DNA of 14,375 nt from an uncultured Oscillospiraceae bacterium (GTDB taxonomy: Bacteria > Bacillota > Clostridia > Oscillospirales > Oscillospiraceae), in contig CAJTOM010000063.1 in the NCBI GenBank assembly GCA_910577915.1, forward strand, positions 1-14,375, in the 5' to 3' direction. Numbering within the stretch: the first letter of the stretch is position 1; every line of letters begins with the position of its first letter. The notes beneath the pieces were generated by a model, which made no database searches, was not told the DNA's origin, and saw only the letters and a list, made by a program, of their open reading frames with translations. Made by a program: the position numbers and the translations under genes. Below are positions 6,838 to 13,479 of the stretch, piece by piece.

Positions 6838-7055
6838 GAACTATGTTCCCGCCGGATGCACGCCCCCGTACAACTCCCCCCTCCTTTCGCCCTACAGTTT
6901 GTAGGGAGCACCACCACCGCGGTAACCAAGTCCGGAAGTAAGTGCGACCAGGCCCAGGTACCGGGCCGCGTGCGGCGGGGTCAAGAAGACCGCACAGAGC
7001 GCACCTTGACAACTGCTATATGATGAAGCGCCTCCCCCGGCCCCCCGCAAAAATG
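6838..7055. other. Non-coding stretch with several short hairpins
   Basis: No convincing gene is seen between the spoIIIA terminator and the blaI promoter. The stretch contains CCCTACA GTT TGTAGGG (6890-6906, a perfect 7-bp stem), GGCCC AGGTACC GGGCC (6951-6967), and GTGCGG/CCGCAC arms (6970-6975 and 6990-6995). A second copy of TTGACAACTG lies at 7006-7015. Most likely it is regulatory or leftover sequence; a small RNA cannot be shown or excluded. Confidence 0.5.
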
Positions 7056-7103
7056 GTTGACAACTGTAAAATCCCGTGCTACAATCAGTTTACACTTGTC
7101 AAC
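7056..7103 (+). promoter_or_regulatory. Strong promoter with paired BlaI/MecI-type operators
   Basis: The -35 TTGACA (7057-7062) and -10 TACAAT (7080-7085) are 17 bp apart, near the housekeeping sigma consensus. Two dyads flank the -10: TTGACAACTGTAAA (7057-7070) and TTTACACTTGTCAA (7089-7102), both of the TnACAnnTGTnA form seen in bla/mec operators. The 15-base arms 7056-7070 and 7089-7103 are reverse complements with a single mismatch. The dyad centres are 32 bp apart, about three helical turns. Bound repressor would cover the -35 and the start site, so the operon is probably autoregulated. Confidence 0.85.
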
Positions 7104-7112
7104 TAACCGCCC

Positions 7113-7129
7113 GCGCGGCTCCGCCGCGC
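7113..7129 (+). promoter_or_regulatory. GC-rich leader hairpin just before the blaI ribosome binding site
   Basis: GCGCGG (7113-7118) and CCGCGC (7124-7129) form a 6-bp stem with a 5-base loop in the 5' leader. It ends 5 bases before the AAAGGAG site at 7135-7141. There is no T-run, so it is not a terminator. It could protect the transcript or tune translation; no specific role is shown. Confidence 0.4.
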
Positions 7130-7148
7130 ACCAGGAAAGGAGCGTCCT

Positions 7149-7529
7149 ATGAAACCCCTGTCCCTCTCCGCTGCGGAGTGGCAGATCATGGAGTGCCTCT
7201 GGGAGCACAGCCCCCGGACGCTGATGGAGATCGTCCGCGCCCTGACCCCCGCCACCGGCTGGAGCAAGTCCACCATTGTCACCATGGTCACCCGGCTGGA
7301 GGCCAAGGGGGCCCTCCGCCACACCGAGGGGGCCCGCGCCCGGCTCTACAGCCCCACTGTCCTCCGGGAGCAGGCGGCCCTCCAGGAGACTGAGTCCCTG
7401 CTGCGCCGGGTCTACCGGGGCAGCGTGGGGCTGCTGGTGAACACCATGGCCGACGGCCGGGGCCTGACCGAGGAGGACCTCCAGGCGCTCAGCGCCATTT
7501 TGGAGCGGGCGAGGGGGGAGGAGGCATGA
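7149..7529 (+). CDS. BlaI/MecI/CopY-family transcriptional repressor
   Basis: This 126-residue winged-helix repressor is predicted to bind the two dyads in its own promoter. The N-terminal DNA-binding domain (about 1-72) carries the family pattern LSAAEWQIMECLWE, the recognition helix region WSKSTIVTMVTRLEAKG, and the wing RARLYSP. The C-terminal half is the dimerisation region. By eye, the BlaI cleavage site of S. aureus (N101-F102 in LVLNF) aligns with LLVN98-T99 here, so protease-triggered inactivation is plausible. The ATG has AAAGGAG 7 bases upstream. Its TGA overlaps the ATG of the M56 protease gene (ATGA), the normal blaI-blaR arrangement. Nothing in the window is a beta-lactamase, so resistance should not be assumed. 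Confidence 0.93.
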   Translation: MKPLSLSAAEWQIMECLWEHSPRTLMEIVRALTPATGWSKSTIVTMVTRLEAKGALRHTEGARARLYSPTVLREQAALQETESLLRRVYRGSVGLLVNTMADGRGLTEEDLQALSAILERARGEEA

Positions 7530-10500
7530 TGGAGCGCCTTCTGGCCTCCTGGGTGCTGATCCTGGTGGTCATTCTGCTGCGCCGCCTGCTGCGGGGGCGG
7601 ATCACGCCGGGGCTGCAATACGCCCTGTGGCTGCTGGTGGCGGCCCGCCTGCTGATTCCCGGAAGCCTCTTTCCCGCGCCGGTGAGCGTGGCGGGGGCGG
7701 CGGCGGATCTGCGGGAGGTCCTGCTGGACCGGGCGGAGGACCCCGGCTCGCCCGCCGTCCTCCGGCCCCTGCCGGACCTGGATGGGGTTTCGGCGGGGTC
7801 CGCCGGCGCTCTGCCGCCGCCCGGCGGGGACGGCCCTTCCTTTGGACAGCGGACCCAGGACGTCCCGGAGGCGGCCGCCAAAGAGACCCCGCCGGGAGGA
7901 GGATCCGCCGGGATCGCGCCGGCCCGGCTGGCGGCCCGGATCTGGCTGGCGGGGGCGGTTCTGATGGCCGCAGCCCTGGGGATGAGCAACCTGCTCTTCG
8001 CCCTGCGGCTGTACCGTCTGCGCCGGCCTCTGAACCTGCCGGCGGGAGCCGAACAGGGGCGGCTGCGGGTATATGTGGTGGAGGAGCTGGCCTCCCCGTG
8101 CCTCTTCGGGCTGCTGCGCCCGGCGGTCTACCTCAACGGGGCGGCTCTGAGGGCGGCCTGTCCTGGGCACGTCCTGGCCCACGAGTACACCCACTACCGC
8201 CACGGGGACCACATCTGGGCCCTTGTGCGGGCCCTCTGCCTGGCGGCCTATTGGTTTGACCCCATGGTCTGGCTGGCGGCGTCCCTCAGCCGCCGGGACT
8301 GCGAGCTGGCCTGTGACGCGGGGACCATACGGCGCTTGGGGGAGGCCCAGCGCCTGGACTACGGCCGGACCCTGCTGGCGCTGGTGCCGCCGGGCCGCTC
8401 CCCGGCGGACCTGCTGCACACCGCCACCACCATGACCGCCGGCGGCCGGGCCATGGCCCGGCGCATCGCCCTCATCGCCCGCCGCCCCCGGATGCTGAAG
8501 ATCACGCTGGCGGCGGTGGTGCTGGTGATGTGCGCGGCGGTGGCGGTCACCTTCGGGGGCCGGGCCCTGGCGGAGCCCCCGGCCCCCGAGGCTCCCGCTG
8601 GCGGCGCGATGCCGGGCGGGGAGCAGCTCAACCGCCGACAGGGGGTGTATACCTTCCTGATGGCGGGCCTGGACCCCTCCGGCCGCGCGGACTCCATCGC
8701 CGTCGCGCTCTACGATGTCCGGGCCCAGGAGCTGAACCTGCTGAGCCTGCCCAGGGACGTCTATATCGATGTGGACTGGGGGCCCAAGCGCCTCAGCGCC
8801 GCCTGTGCCCAGCCCGGCGGCATCCAGGAGCTGCGCGTCCAGGTGGGCCGCCTGCTGGGCTTTCTGCCGGACTACTGCCTGGCGGTGGACCTGAACGCGG
8901 CGGCGGCTCTGGTGGACGCAATAGGCGGCGTGATGTACGACGTGCCCCAGGGCATGGACTACGAGGACCCGTTCCAGAATCTCTCCATCCACCTGGAGCC
9001 CGGGCTCCAGACCCTCAGCGGGGCCCAAGCTCTGGGCATGCTCCGCTACCGCTACTACAAAAACGGCGACTTGGACCGCATCGCCCTCCAGCAGCAGTTT
9101 TTGAAGGCGGCGCTGAGCAGGTGCCTGGAGGATCCGCCCCTGCTGGAGTCCCTGGCGGTCCTGGCCGCCGGCGGCGTGGAGACGGATCTGACGGCGGAGG
9201 AGCTGCTGTGGTTCGCCCGCCAGGCCGCCTCCCTGACCCCGGACAGCCTGCGGGCCTACACCCTGCCGGTGCTGTCGATGGATCTGGTGGAAGGCCAGTC
9301 CTACTGCTTCGCGGACCCGGAGGGAACCGCCGCCCTGCTGGACCGGTTCTTCAACCCGTACACCCAGCCCGTGGACGCCCAGGACCTGCACATCGTCTAC
9401 ATGCGCTCCGGGCGGCTCCATGCCAGCGACGAGGAGGGGGCCCTCCGGGAGGCGCTGGCCCGGCTGGAGGCCCTGTCCGGCGGGGACGGCATCGGCTACT
9501 ACGCCCGGGGTGTCTTTGGCGCGCCGGCGATTGCCCAGCTGTCTATGGACCGGCTGCCGGCGCTGCGGGAGGCCTTCGCCTCCTGCGCCTGGACCCCGGC
9601 GGACGCGCCGGAGGCGGAGCCCAAGAGCTGGCGCAGCACCACCGTGGGCTCCTTCACCTTCTACGACAGCACCCCCCTGGTCCGGTGGGCGGACGGGGAG
9701 GCGGAGGCGTGGTACACCGTCCCCGGCGGCTGGCTGGCGGCGGAGGCCGCCCTGGCGGACTGGCCGGAGGAGCTGACGGCGGAGGAGAGGCGGTTCCTCC
9801 TCCTCTATCGGGAGGCCAGGTCCGCCTGGGAGATGATGACGGGCGGATACATGTCCCTGCGCTATGACAGCACCCTGGAGACCGAGGCGGGAACCATGTG
9901 CGCCGTGGGCTTCTTTGCCGGCATCGACGATCTGCGGGGCTATCTGCAAACGCTGTTCACCCCGGAGACGGCGGAATACCTGCTCTCCTGCCGGGAGCTG
10001 CGGGAGCAGGACGGGCGGCTCTATGCCCTCCCCGCCGACCGCCCCTCCAACGTGTATGCCGGTGAGGAGACGGTCCGTGCTTTCCCCATCAGCGAGGAGG
10101 AAGCCCTGTACTACGACGAGGAAGCGGTCATCGTCGCCTGGACCCAGGTGCTGGGGGAGGACCTGGAGACCGTTTTGGGCCAGAAGCGCCGCGACTATGC
10201 CTGCGTCTGGAACGGGACCAACTACATCTTCACCAGCTTTTCACCCTGGGACGACGTGAACCCCCAGGCGTATGTCAACGCCCAGGCCCTGTGGGACAGC
10301 CTGCAGGCCGGAGAGGAGTGGCTGCCTCTGCTGGCCTACATGGACTGGGGCGCCTTGGCCGGCGTGGACGCCGGGGAGTACGACGCCGCGCTGGAGGTCC
10401 TGGACGCACTGGGGCACTATATCAATGAGAACGGCCCGGAGCTGACGGCGGCGGAGTACCTCTACATCCTCTCCGCCGCCGAGGGCCTGGACGGCGCGTA

Positions 10501-10957
10501 CTCCGAGGGGTACGGCTATATGGTCTACCAACTGTATACGCTCAACCCCAGTCAGTTCGCCTATGTGGTTCTGGAGCAGCTGCCGGAGGAGCAGCGAAGC
10601 AGGGCGCTGGACTGCATCCGGTCCCAGTGGAGCTTCCACCGGGAGCCCTACACGGACGCCGTCCCCGGTCGGGAGGAGGCCCTTGCCCGGCTGGAGGCCG
10701 ACCTTGCGGCGGGCGTCAGCGCCGGTCCCTCCGCCATGACGCTGGAGCAGGCGGGCGCGTCCTTCCAGTTCCTGCCGGTGAACGCCTACGGGATCTATGC
10801 CGCCGCCTATGAGAGCTCCGACCCCGGCGTGGCTGCCGTGGACGAGAGCGGCACGGTCACCGCCCTCTCCCCTGGCCGGGCGGTCATCACTCTCCGCTAT
10901 GAGGGCCCCGGCGGTTCCCGGGACTTTACCTGCGCCGTCACCTGTGCGTGGAATTGA
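7526..10957 (+). CDS. BlaR1-like M56 membrane metalloprotease fused to LCP, IseA-like and Ig-like domains
   Basis: This 1143-residue membrane protein is the predicted sensor and anti-repressor for the upstream BlaI. The N-terminal BlaR1/M56 part (about 1-345) has hydrophobic segments near 4-18, 33-50 and 135-158, the zinc motif H219-EYT-H223, a third ligand candidate E260 in CELACD, and a final transmembrane helix at about 325-345. This puts the rest outside the cell. Residues about 373-560 form a LytR-CpsA-Psr domain with R387-A-D389, LPR410-D411, K421, and RYR507-509 with GDLDR518 and Q522-524. LCP enzymes attach lipid-linked glycopolymers to peptidoglycan. Residues about 757-880 resemble the IseA DL-endopeptidase inhibitor family (dGRLY at 829-833; moderate certainty). 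A helical region (about 921-1080) and a BIG2 Ig-like domain (1082-1143) follow. The usual BlaR1 penicillin-binding domain is absent. There is no internal stop or frameshift, so the fusion is real in this sequence. Confidence 0.9.
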   Translation: MMERLLASWVLILVVILLRRLLRGRITPGLQYALWLLVAARLLIPGSLFPAPVSVAGAAADLREVLLDRAEDPGSPAVLRPLPDLDGVSAGSAGALPPPGGDGPSFGQRTQDVPEAAAKETPPGGGSAGIAPARLAARIWLAGAVLMAAALGMSNLLFALRLYRLRRPLNLPAGAEQGRLRVYVVEELASPCLFGLLRPAVYLNGAALRAACPGHVLAHEYTHYRHGDHIWALVRALCLAAYWFDPMVWLAASLSRRDCELACDAGTIRRLGEAQRLDYGRTLLALVPPGRSPADLLHTATTMTAGGRAMARRIALIARRPRMLKITLAAVVLVMCAAVAVTFGGRALAEPPAPEAPAGGAMPGGEQLNRRQGVYTFLMAGLDPSGRADSIAVALYDVRAQELNLLSLPRDVYIDVDWGPKRLSAACAQPGGIQELRVQVGRLLGFLPDYCLAVDLNAAAALVDAIGGVMYDVPQGMDYEDPFQNLSIHLEPGLQTLSGAQALGMLRYRYYKNGDLDRIALQQQFLKAALSRCLEDPPLLESLAVLAAGGVETDLTAEELLWFARQAASLTPDSLRAYTLPVLSMDLVEGQSYCFADPEGTAALLDRFFNPYTQPVDAQDLHIVYMRSGRLHASDEEGALREALARLEALSGGDGIGYYARGVFGAPAIAQLSMDRLPALREAFASCAWTPADAPEAEPKSWRSTTVGSFTFYDSTPLVRWADGEAEAWYTVPGGWLAAEAALADWPEELTAEERRFLLLYREARSAWEMMTGGYMSLRYDSTLETEAGTMCAVGFFAGIDDLRGYLQTLFTPETAEYLLSCRELREQDGRLYALPADRPSNVYAGEETVRAFPISEEEALYYDEEAVIVAWTQVLGEDLETVLGQKRRDYACVWNGTNYIFTSFSPWDDVNPQAYVNAQALWDSLQAGEEWLPLLAYMDWGALAGVDAGEYDAALEVLDALGHYINENGPELTAAEYLYILSAAEGLDGAYSEGYGYMVYQLYTLNPSQFAYVVLEQLPEEQRSRALDCIRSQWSFHREPYTDAVPGREEALARLEADLAAGVSAGPSAMTLEQAGASFQFLPVNAYGIYAAAYESSDPGVAAVDESGTVTALSPGRAVITLRYEGPGGSRDFTCAVTCAWN

Positions 10958-10996
10958 GCTCTTCCCTTCAACTTTTTAGAAAAGAGGTAATCACCC

Positions 10997-11902
10997 ATGA
11001 AACGAACCCGTCTTCTTCTCCCTTTTTTCCTGCTGACGCTTCTCCTCGCCGCCTGCGGCCAGACGCCGCCCCCGACGGAAGAGCCCGACCCCCCTGCCTC
11101 CACATCCCCCGCTGCTCCCGCGCCGGAAGCGCCGCCGGAGCCCTCCGGCACCCCCGACGCCGGGGAACCTCCTGTCTCTGCCGAAGAGTCCGTCCTGCCG
11201 GCATCCGGCGCCGCCGCCTCCATCCGGGAGCAGCTCCAGCAGGGCGGAGACGCGGGAGAGTGGCTTCCCCTGCTGGCGGACATCTCCTGGGGCGACCTCT
11301 ACGTGCCGGGGGAGGAGACCGACTGGATCATGGAGGCCCAGATGGCCGTAGCGGGGTACGTCGAGACCCAGGACGCCGGCCTGACGGAGGAGGAGTACCG
11401 GATTCTTCTCTCCTGCACCAAGGGGCTGGACGGCGCCTACTCCGAGGGCTATGCAGGCATCCTCTACAGCCTGTACATCCGCAACCCCACCCGTTTCGCC
11501 GCCATCACCCTGGACGAGCTGTTCCCGGAGCAGCGGGATGAGACCGCCGGGCTGCTGCTTTACAGCTGGGGTTACTACCGCCAGCTGGACGAGAGCCTGC
11601 CCTATGAGGAGCGGCTGGCCGTGCTCCTGTCCCGGCTGGAGGAGGACAAGAGGGGCGGCCTCCTCGTCAGTCCCGATGCGGTCTATCTGTGGTACGAGGG
11701 CCAGAGCTTCCCCCTGACCCTGGTCAACGCCGCCGGTATTTACGCCGTCTCCTATGAGAGCTCCGACCCGGCGGTGGCTGCCGTGGACGGCATGACCGGC
11801 ACCGTTACTGCCGTAGGCCCCGGTCAGGCGGTCATCACCCTCCACTACGAGGGCGACGGCGGTCCCCAGGACTTCACCTGCAGCGTCACCTGTGCGTGGT
11901 AA
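10997..11902 (+). CDS. Lipoprotein paralogous to the C-terminus of the upstream M56-LCP protein
   Basis: This 301-residue predicted lipoprotein has a signal peptide ending in the lipobox LLAAC with Cys20 as the lipidated residue. A Pro/Ala/Glu-rich spacer (about 21-72) leads to a helical domain (about 76-225) and an Ig-like BIG2 domain (about 239-301). From residue 76 onward it matches the last 220 or so residues of the upstream protein: EWLPLLA, GLDGAYSEGY, YESSDPxVAAVD, GTVTA, AVITL.YEG and DFTC.VTCAW recur in the same order. Even the DNA is close (tatgagagctccgaccc in both). So one arose from the other by duplication. It lies 39 bp downstream with AAGAGG before the ATG and no promoter visible, so it should be co-transcribed with blaI and the protease. 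It could compete for, or present, the same ligand; the function is unknown. Confidence 0.88.
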   Translation: MKRTRLLLPFFLLTLLLAACGQTPPPTEEPDPPASTSPAAPAPEAPPEPSGTPDAGEPPVSAEESVLPASGAAASIREQLQQGGDAGEWLPLLADISWGDLYVPGEETDWIMEAQMAVAGYVETQDAGLTEEEYRILLSCTKGLDGAYSEGYAGILYSLYIRNPTRFAAITLDELFPEQRDETAGLLLYSWGYYRQLDESLPYEERLAVLLSRLEEDKRGGLLVSPDAVYLWYEGQSFPLTLVNAAGIYAVSYESSDPAVAAVDGMTGTVTAVGPGQAVITLHYEGDGGPQDFTCSVTCAW

Positions 11903-11940
11903 AAAGTACCCGCCTCTCTACCGGGAGGCGGTACTTTTTT
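11901..11940 (+). terminator. Strong terminator closing the blaI operon
   Basis: The arms at 11901-11916 and 11925-11939 (AAAAAGTACCCGCCTC and GAGGCGGTACTTTTT) pair over about 15 bp with one bulged C, with an 8-base loop, and end in TTTTTT. The left arm overlaps the lipoprotein stop codon. The A-tract and T-tract symmetry suggests it may also work in the opposite direction. Confidence 0.92.
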
Positions 11941-12077
11941 GAGCAGATGTTTTCATCAAAAACATGGTAAAAAAGAAAGCTGGAACGGCAATTTCAGCGG
12001 AAAAAGAGCGGGGGACAAACTGTTTTTTTGATGTGCTGAAAGTTTTTCTGAAACGCTGAAAATTTTTTATTTTGCTG
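11941..12077. other. AT-rich intergenic spacer before the serC promoter
   Basis: No gene is supported here. It contains a weak 7-bp hairpin ATGTTTT/AAAACAT (11947-11965), several T- and A-tracts, and a loose direct repeat GCTGAAA followed by T-runs near 12035-12067. A-tracts upstream of the serC promoter could act as UP-element-like DNA; I cannot show it. Confidence 0.5.
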
Positions 12078-12106
12078 TTGATTATTTTATGGAAATGTAC
12101 TATACT
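12078..12106 (+). promoter_or_regulatory. Housekeeping promoter of the serC operon
   Basis: TTGATT (12078-12083) and TATACT (12101-12106) are 17 bp apart, each close to the vegetative sigma consensus, with A/T tracts upstream. Transcription would start near 12113, leaving a short leader of about 45 bases with GAGGAGG at 12144-12150. No obvious riboswitch or attenuator fits in that leader. Confidence 0.8.
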
Positions 12107-12158
12107 GGCCCTGTCAGGAGCACCTGCCATTTTTGGTAATATTGAGGAGGAACGATCC

Positions 12159-13253
12159 ATGAAGTACAACCGTACATACAACTTTTCCGCCGGACCTGCC
12201 ACCATGCCGGAGCCCGTCCTGGAGGAGATCCGGGATGAGATGATGAACTACCGGGGTTCCGGCATGTGCGTGATGGAGATGAGTCACCGCTCCCCCGTCT
12301 ACCAGCAGATCATCGACGAGGCGGAGCAGGACCTGCGGGATCTGATGCACATCCCCGACAACTACAAGGTGCTGTTCATCCAGGGCGGCGCGACGCTGCA
12401 GTTCGCCATGATCCCCATGAACCTGATGAAAAACGGCGTGGCCTGCTACGTGGAGACCGGCGCGTGGTCCAAGAAGGCCATTGCCGAGGCCAAGAAGTAC
12501 GGCGACGTGCACGTTGCGGCCTCCAGCAAGGACCGCAACTATTGCTATGTGCCCGACTGCTCCGATCTGGACATCCCGGAGAACGCGGACTACGTCTACA
12601 TCTGCGAGAACGAGACCATCCACGGCGTGACCTGGAGCAGGCTGCCCGACACCAAGGGCCATGTGCTGGTCAGCGACCAGAGCTCCATGTTCCTGTCCAA
12701 GCCCTGCAACGTCAGCGACTACGGCCTTATCTACGCCGGCGTGCAGAAGAACGTGGGCCCCGCCGGCATGGTGGTGGTCATCATCCGTGAGGACCTCATC
12801 CGCGACGACGCCGAGCTGGACCCCAAGACCCCCCTCTATATGAGCTACAAGACCCACGCCGACAACGGATCCATGTACAATACCCCCAACTGCTGGGCCA
12901 TCTACTGCTGCGGCAAGGTGTTCAAGTACCTCAAGAGCATCGGCGGTCTGGAGGCCATGGAGAAGATCAACATCGATAAGGCCAAGGTCATGTACGACTT
13001 CCTGGACGGCTCTAAGATGTTCAAGGGCACTGTGGACAAGGAGTTCCGCTCCCTGATGAACATCCCCTTCGTCACCGGCGACAAGGACCTGGACGCCAAG
13101 GTGGTGGCCGCCACCAAGGCTGCCGGGTACGACAACCTCAAGGGCCACAAGAGCGTGGGCGGCCTGCGGGCCTCCACCTACAACGCCATGCCCAAGGAGG
13201 GCGTGGAGGCCCTGGTGGAGTTCCTGAAGAAGTTCGAGGCGGAGAACGGCTGA
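12159..13253 (+). CDS. serC: Phosphoserine aminotransferase (SerC)
   Basis: This 364-residue PLP enzyme converts 3-phosphohydroxypyruvate and glutamate to phosphoserine and 2-oxoglutarate, the second step of serine synthesis. The family start YNFSAGPATMPEPVLEE is followed by GSGMCVMEMSHRSPVY, the glycine-rich IQGGATLQFAMIPMNL, and the PLP-lysine region AGVQKNVGPAG with K197 (E. coli K198). HADNGSMYNTPNCWAIYC and the C-terminal GHKSVGGLRASTYNAMP are also typical. The length is normal. The ATG at 12159 has GAGGAGG 8 bases upstream; a longer in-frame start (12072) lies inside the promoter and is rejected. It is followed after one base by a small DUF6440-like gene and then serA. It is cytoplasmic and most likely biosynthetic. 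Confidence 0.98.
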   Translation: MKYNRTYNFSAGPATMPEPVLEEIRDEMMNYRGSGMCVMEMSHRSPVYQQIIDEAEQDLRDLMHIPDNYKVLFIQGGATLQFAMIPMNLMKNGVACYVETGAWSKKAIAEAKKYGDVHVAASSKDRNYCYVPDCSDLDIPENADYVYICENETIHGVTWSRLPDTKGHVLVSDQSSMFLSKPCNVSDYGLIYAGVQKNVGPAGMVVVIIREDLIRDDAELDPKTPLYMSYKTHADNGSMYNTPNCWAIYCCGKVFKYLKSIGGLEAMEKINIDKAKVMYDFLDGSKMFKGTVDKEFRSLMNIPFVTGDKDLDAKVVAATKAAGYDNLKGHKSVGGLRASTYNAMPKEGVEALVEFLKKFEAENG

Positions 13254-13254
13254 G

Positions 13255-13458
13255 ATGTTCGGCAGGGAGAAGGCGCCGCCGCGGTTTGTCGTGAAGGAGA
13301 GCCACGGCGTCGGCATGTATGCGCTGTCGGTGATCTGCGACACGGTTACCGGCGTGCACTATCTGGCGGCGGACGGAAACGGACTCTCCTTGTCCTGCAT
13401 GACGCCGCTGCTGGATGAAAACGGACATGTCGTGATTGACAAGCATTTGCCTGAATAA
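13255..13458 (+). CDS. Small DUF6440-like protein between serC and serA
   Basis: This 67-residue protein has an RFVVKE start, then VICDTVTGVHYLAADGNG, and a CMTPLLDENGHVVID end. The pattern of a beta strand, D-x-x-TGVxYL and TPLLDxxG resembles the DUF6440 family, as I remember it, of small Firmicute proteins of unknown function. It starts one base after the serC stop and is 21 bases from serA, so it is co-transcribed with serine synthesis genes and its start is coupled to serC translation. It has no signal peptide, membrane helix or catalytic motif. DUF6440-like genes also turn up singly in other contexts, so a serine-related role is only a guess from position. Confidence 0.75.
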   Translation: MFGREKAPPRFVVKESHGVGMYALSVICDTVTGVHYLAADGNGLSLSCMTPLLDENGHVVIDKHLPE

Positions 13459-13479
13459 TTTTTGATGGGAGAAGATACT

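Noticed and set aside
7006..7034. A second promoter starting at TTGACA 7006
   Set aside because: No -10 lies 16-18 bp downstream; the sequence there is GC-rich.
7412..9949. An 845-codon open frame on the minus strand opposite the M56-LCP gene
   Set aside because: It is antisense to a gene with clear domains, is rich in Gly, Gln, His, Pro and Arg with no recognisable motif, and arises from GC-rich third-position bias.
7149..10957. A beta-lactam resistance (bla/mec) locus
   Set aside because: No beta-lactamase or PBP2a-like gene is present, and the sensor lacks the penicillin-binding domain; only the regulatory logic is shared.
12072..12158. Earlier start for serC
   Set aside because: It lies within the promoter, and the extra 29 residues are not part of the SerC family.
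11918..12205. A 95-codon minus-strand frame in the AT-rich gap before serC
   Set aside because: It overlaps the terminator, the serC promoter and the serC start; it has no motif and no good SD.
12114..13343. A 409-codon minus-strand frame opposite serC
   Set aside because: It is antisense to an unmistakable enzyme and its Val/His/Leu/Gly-rich product matches nothing known to me.
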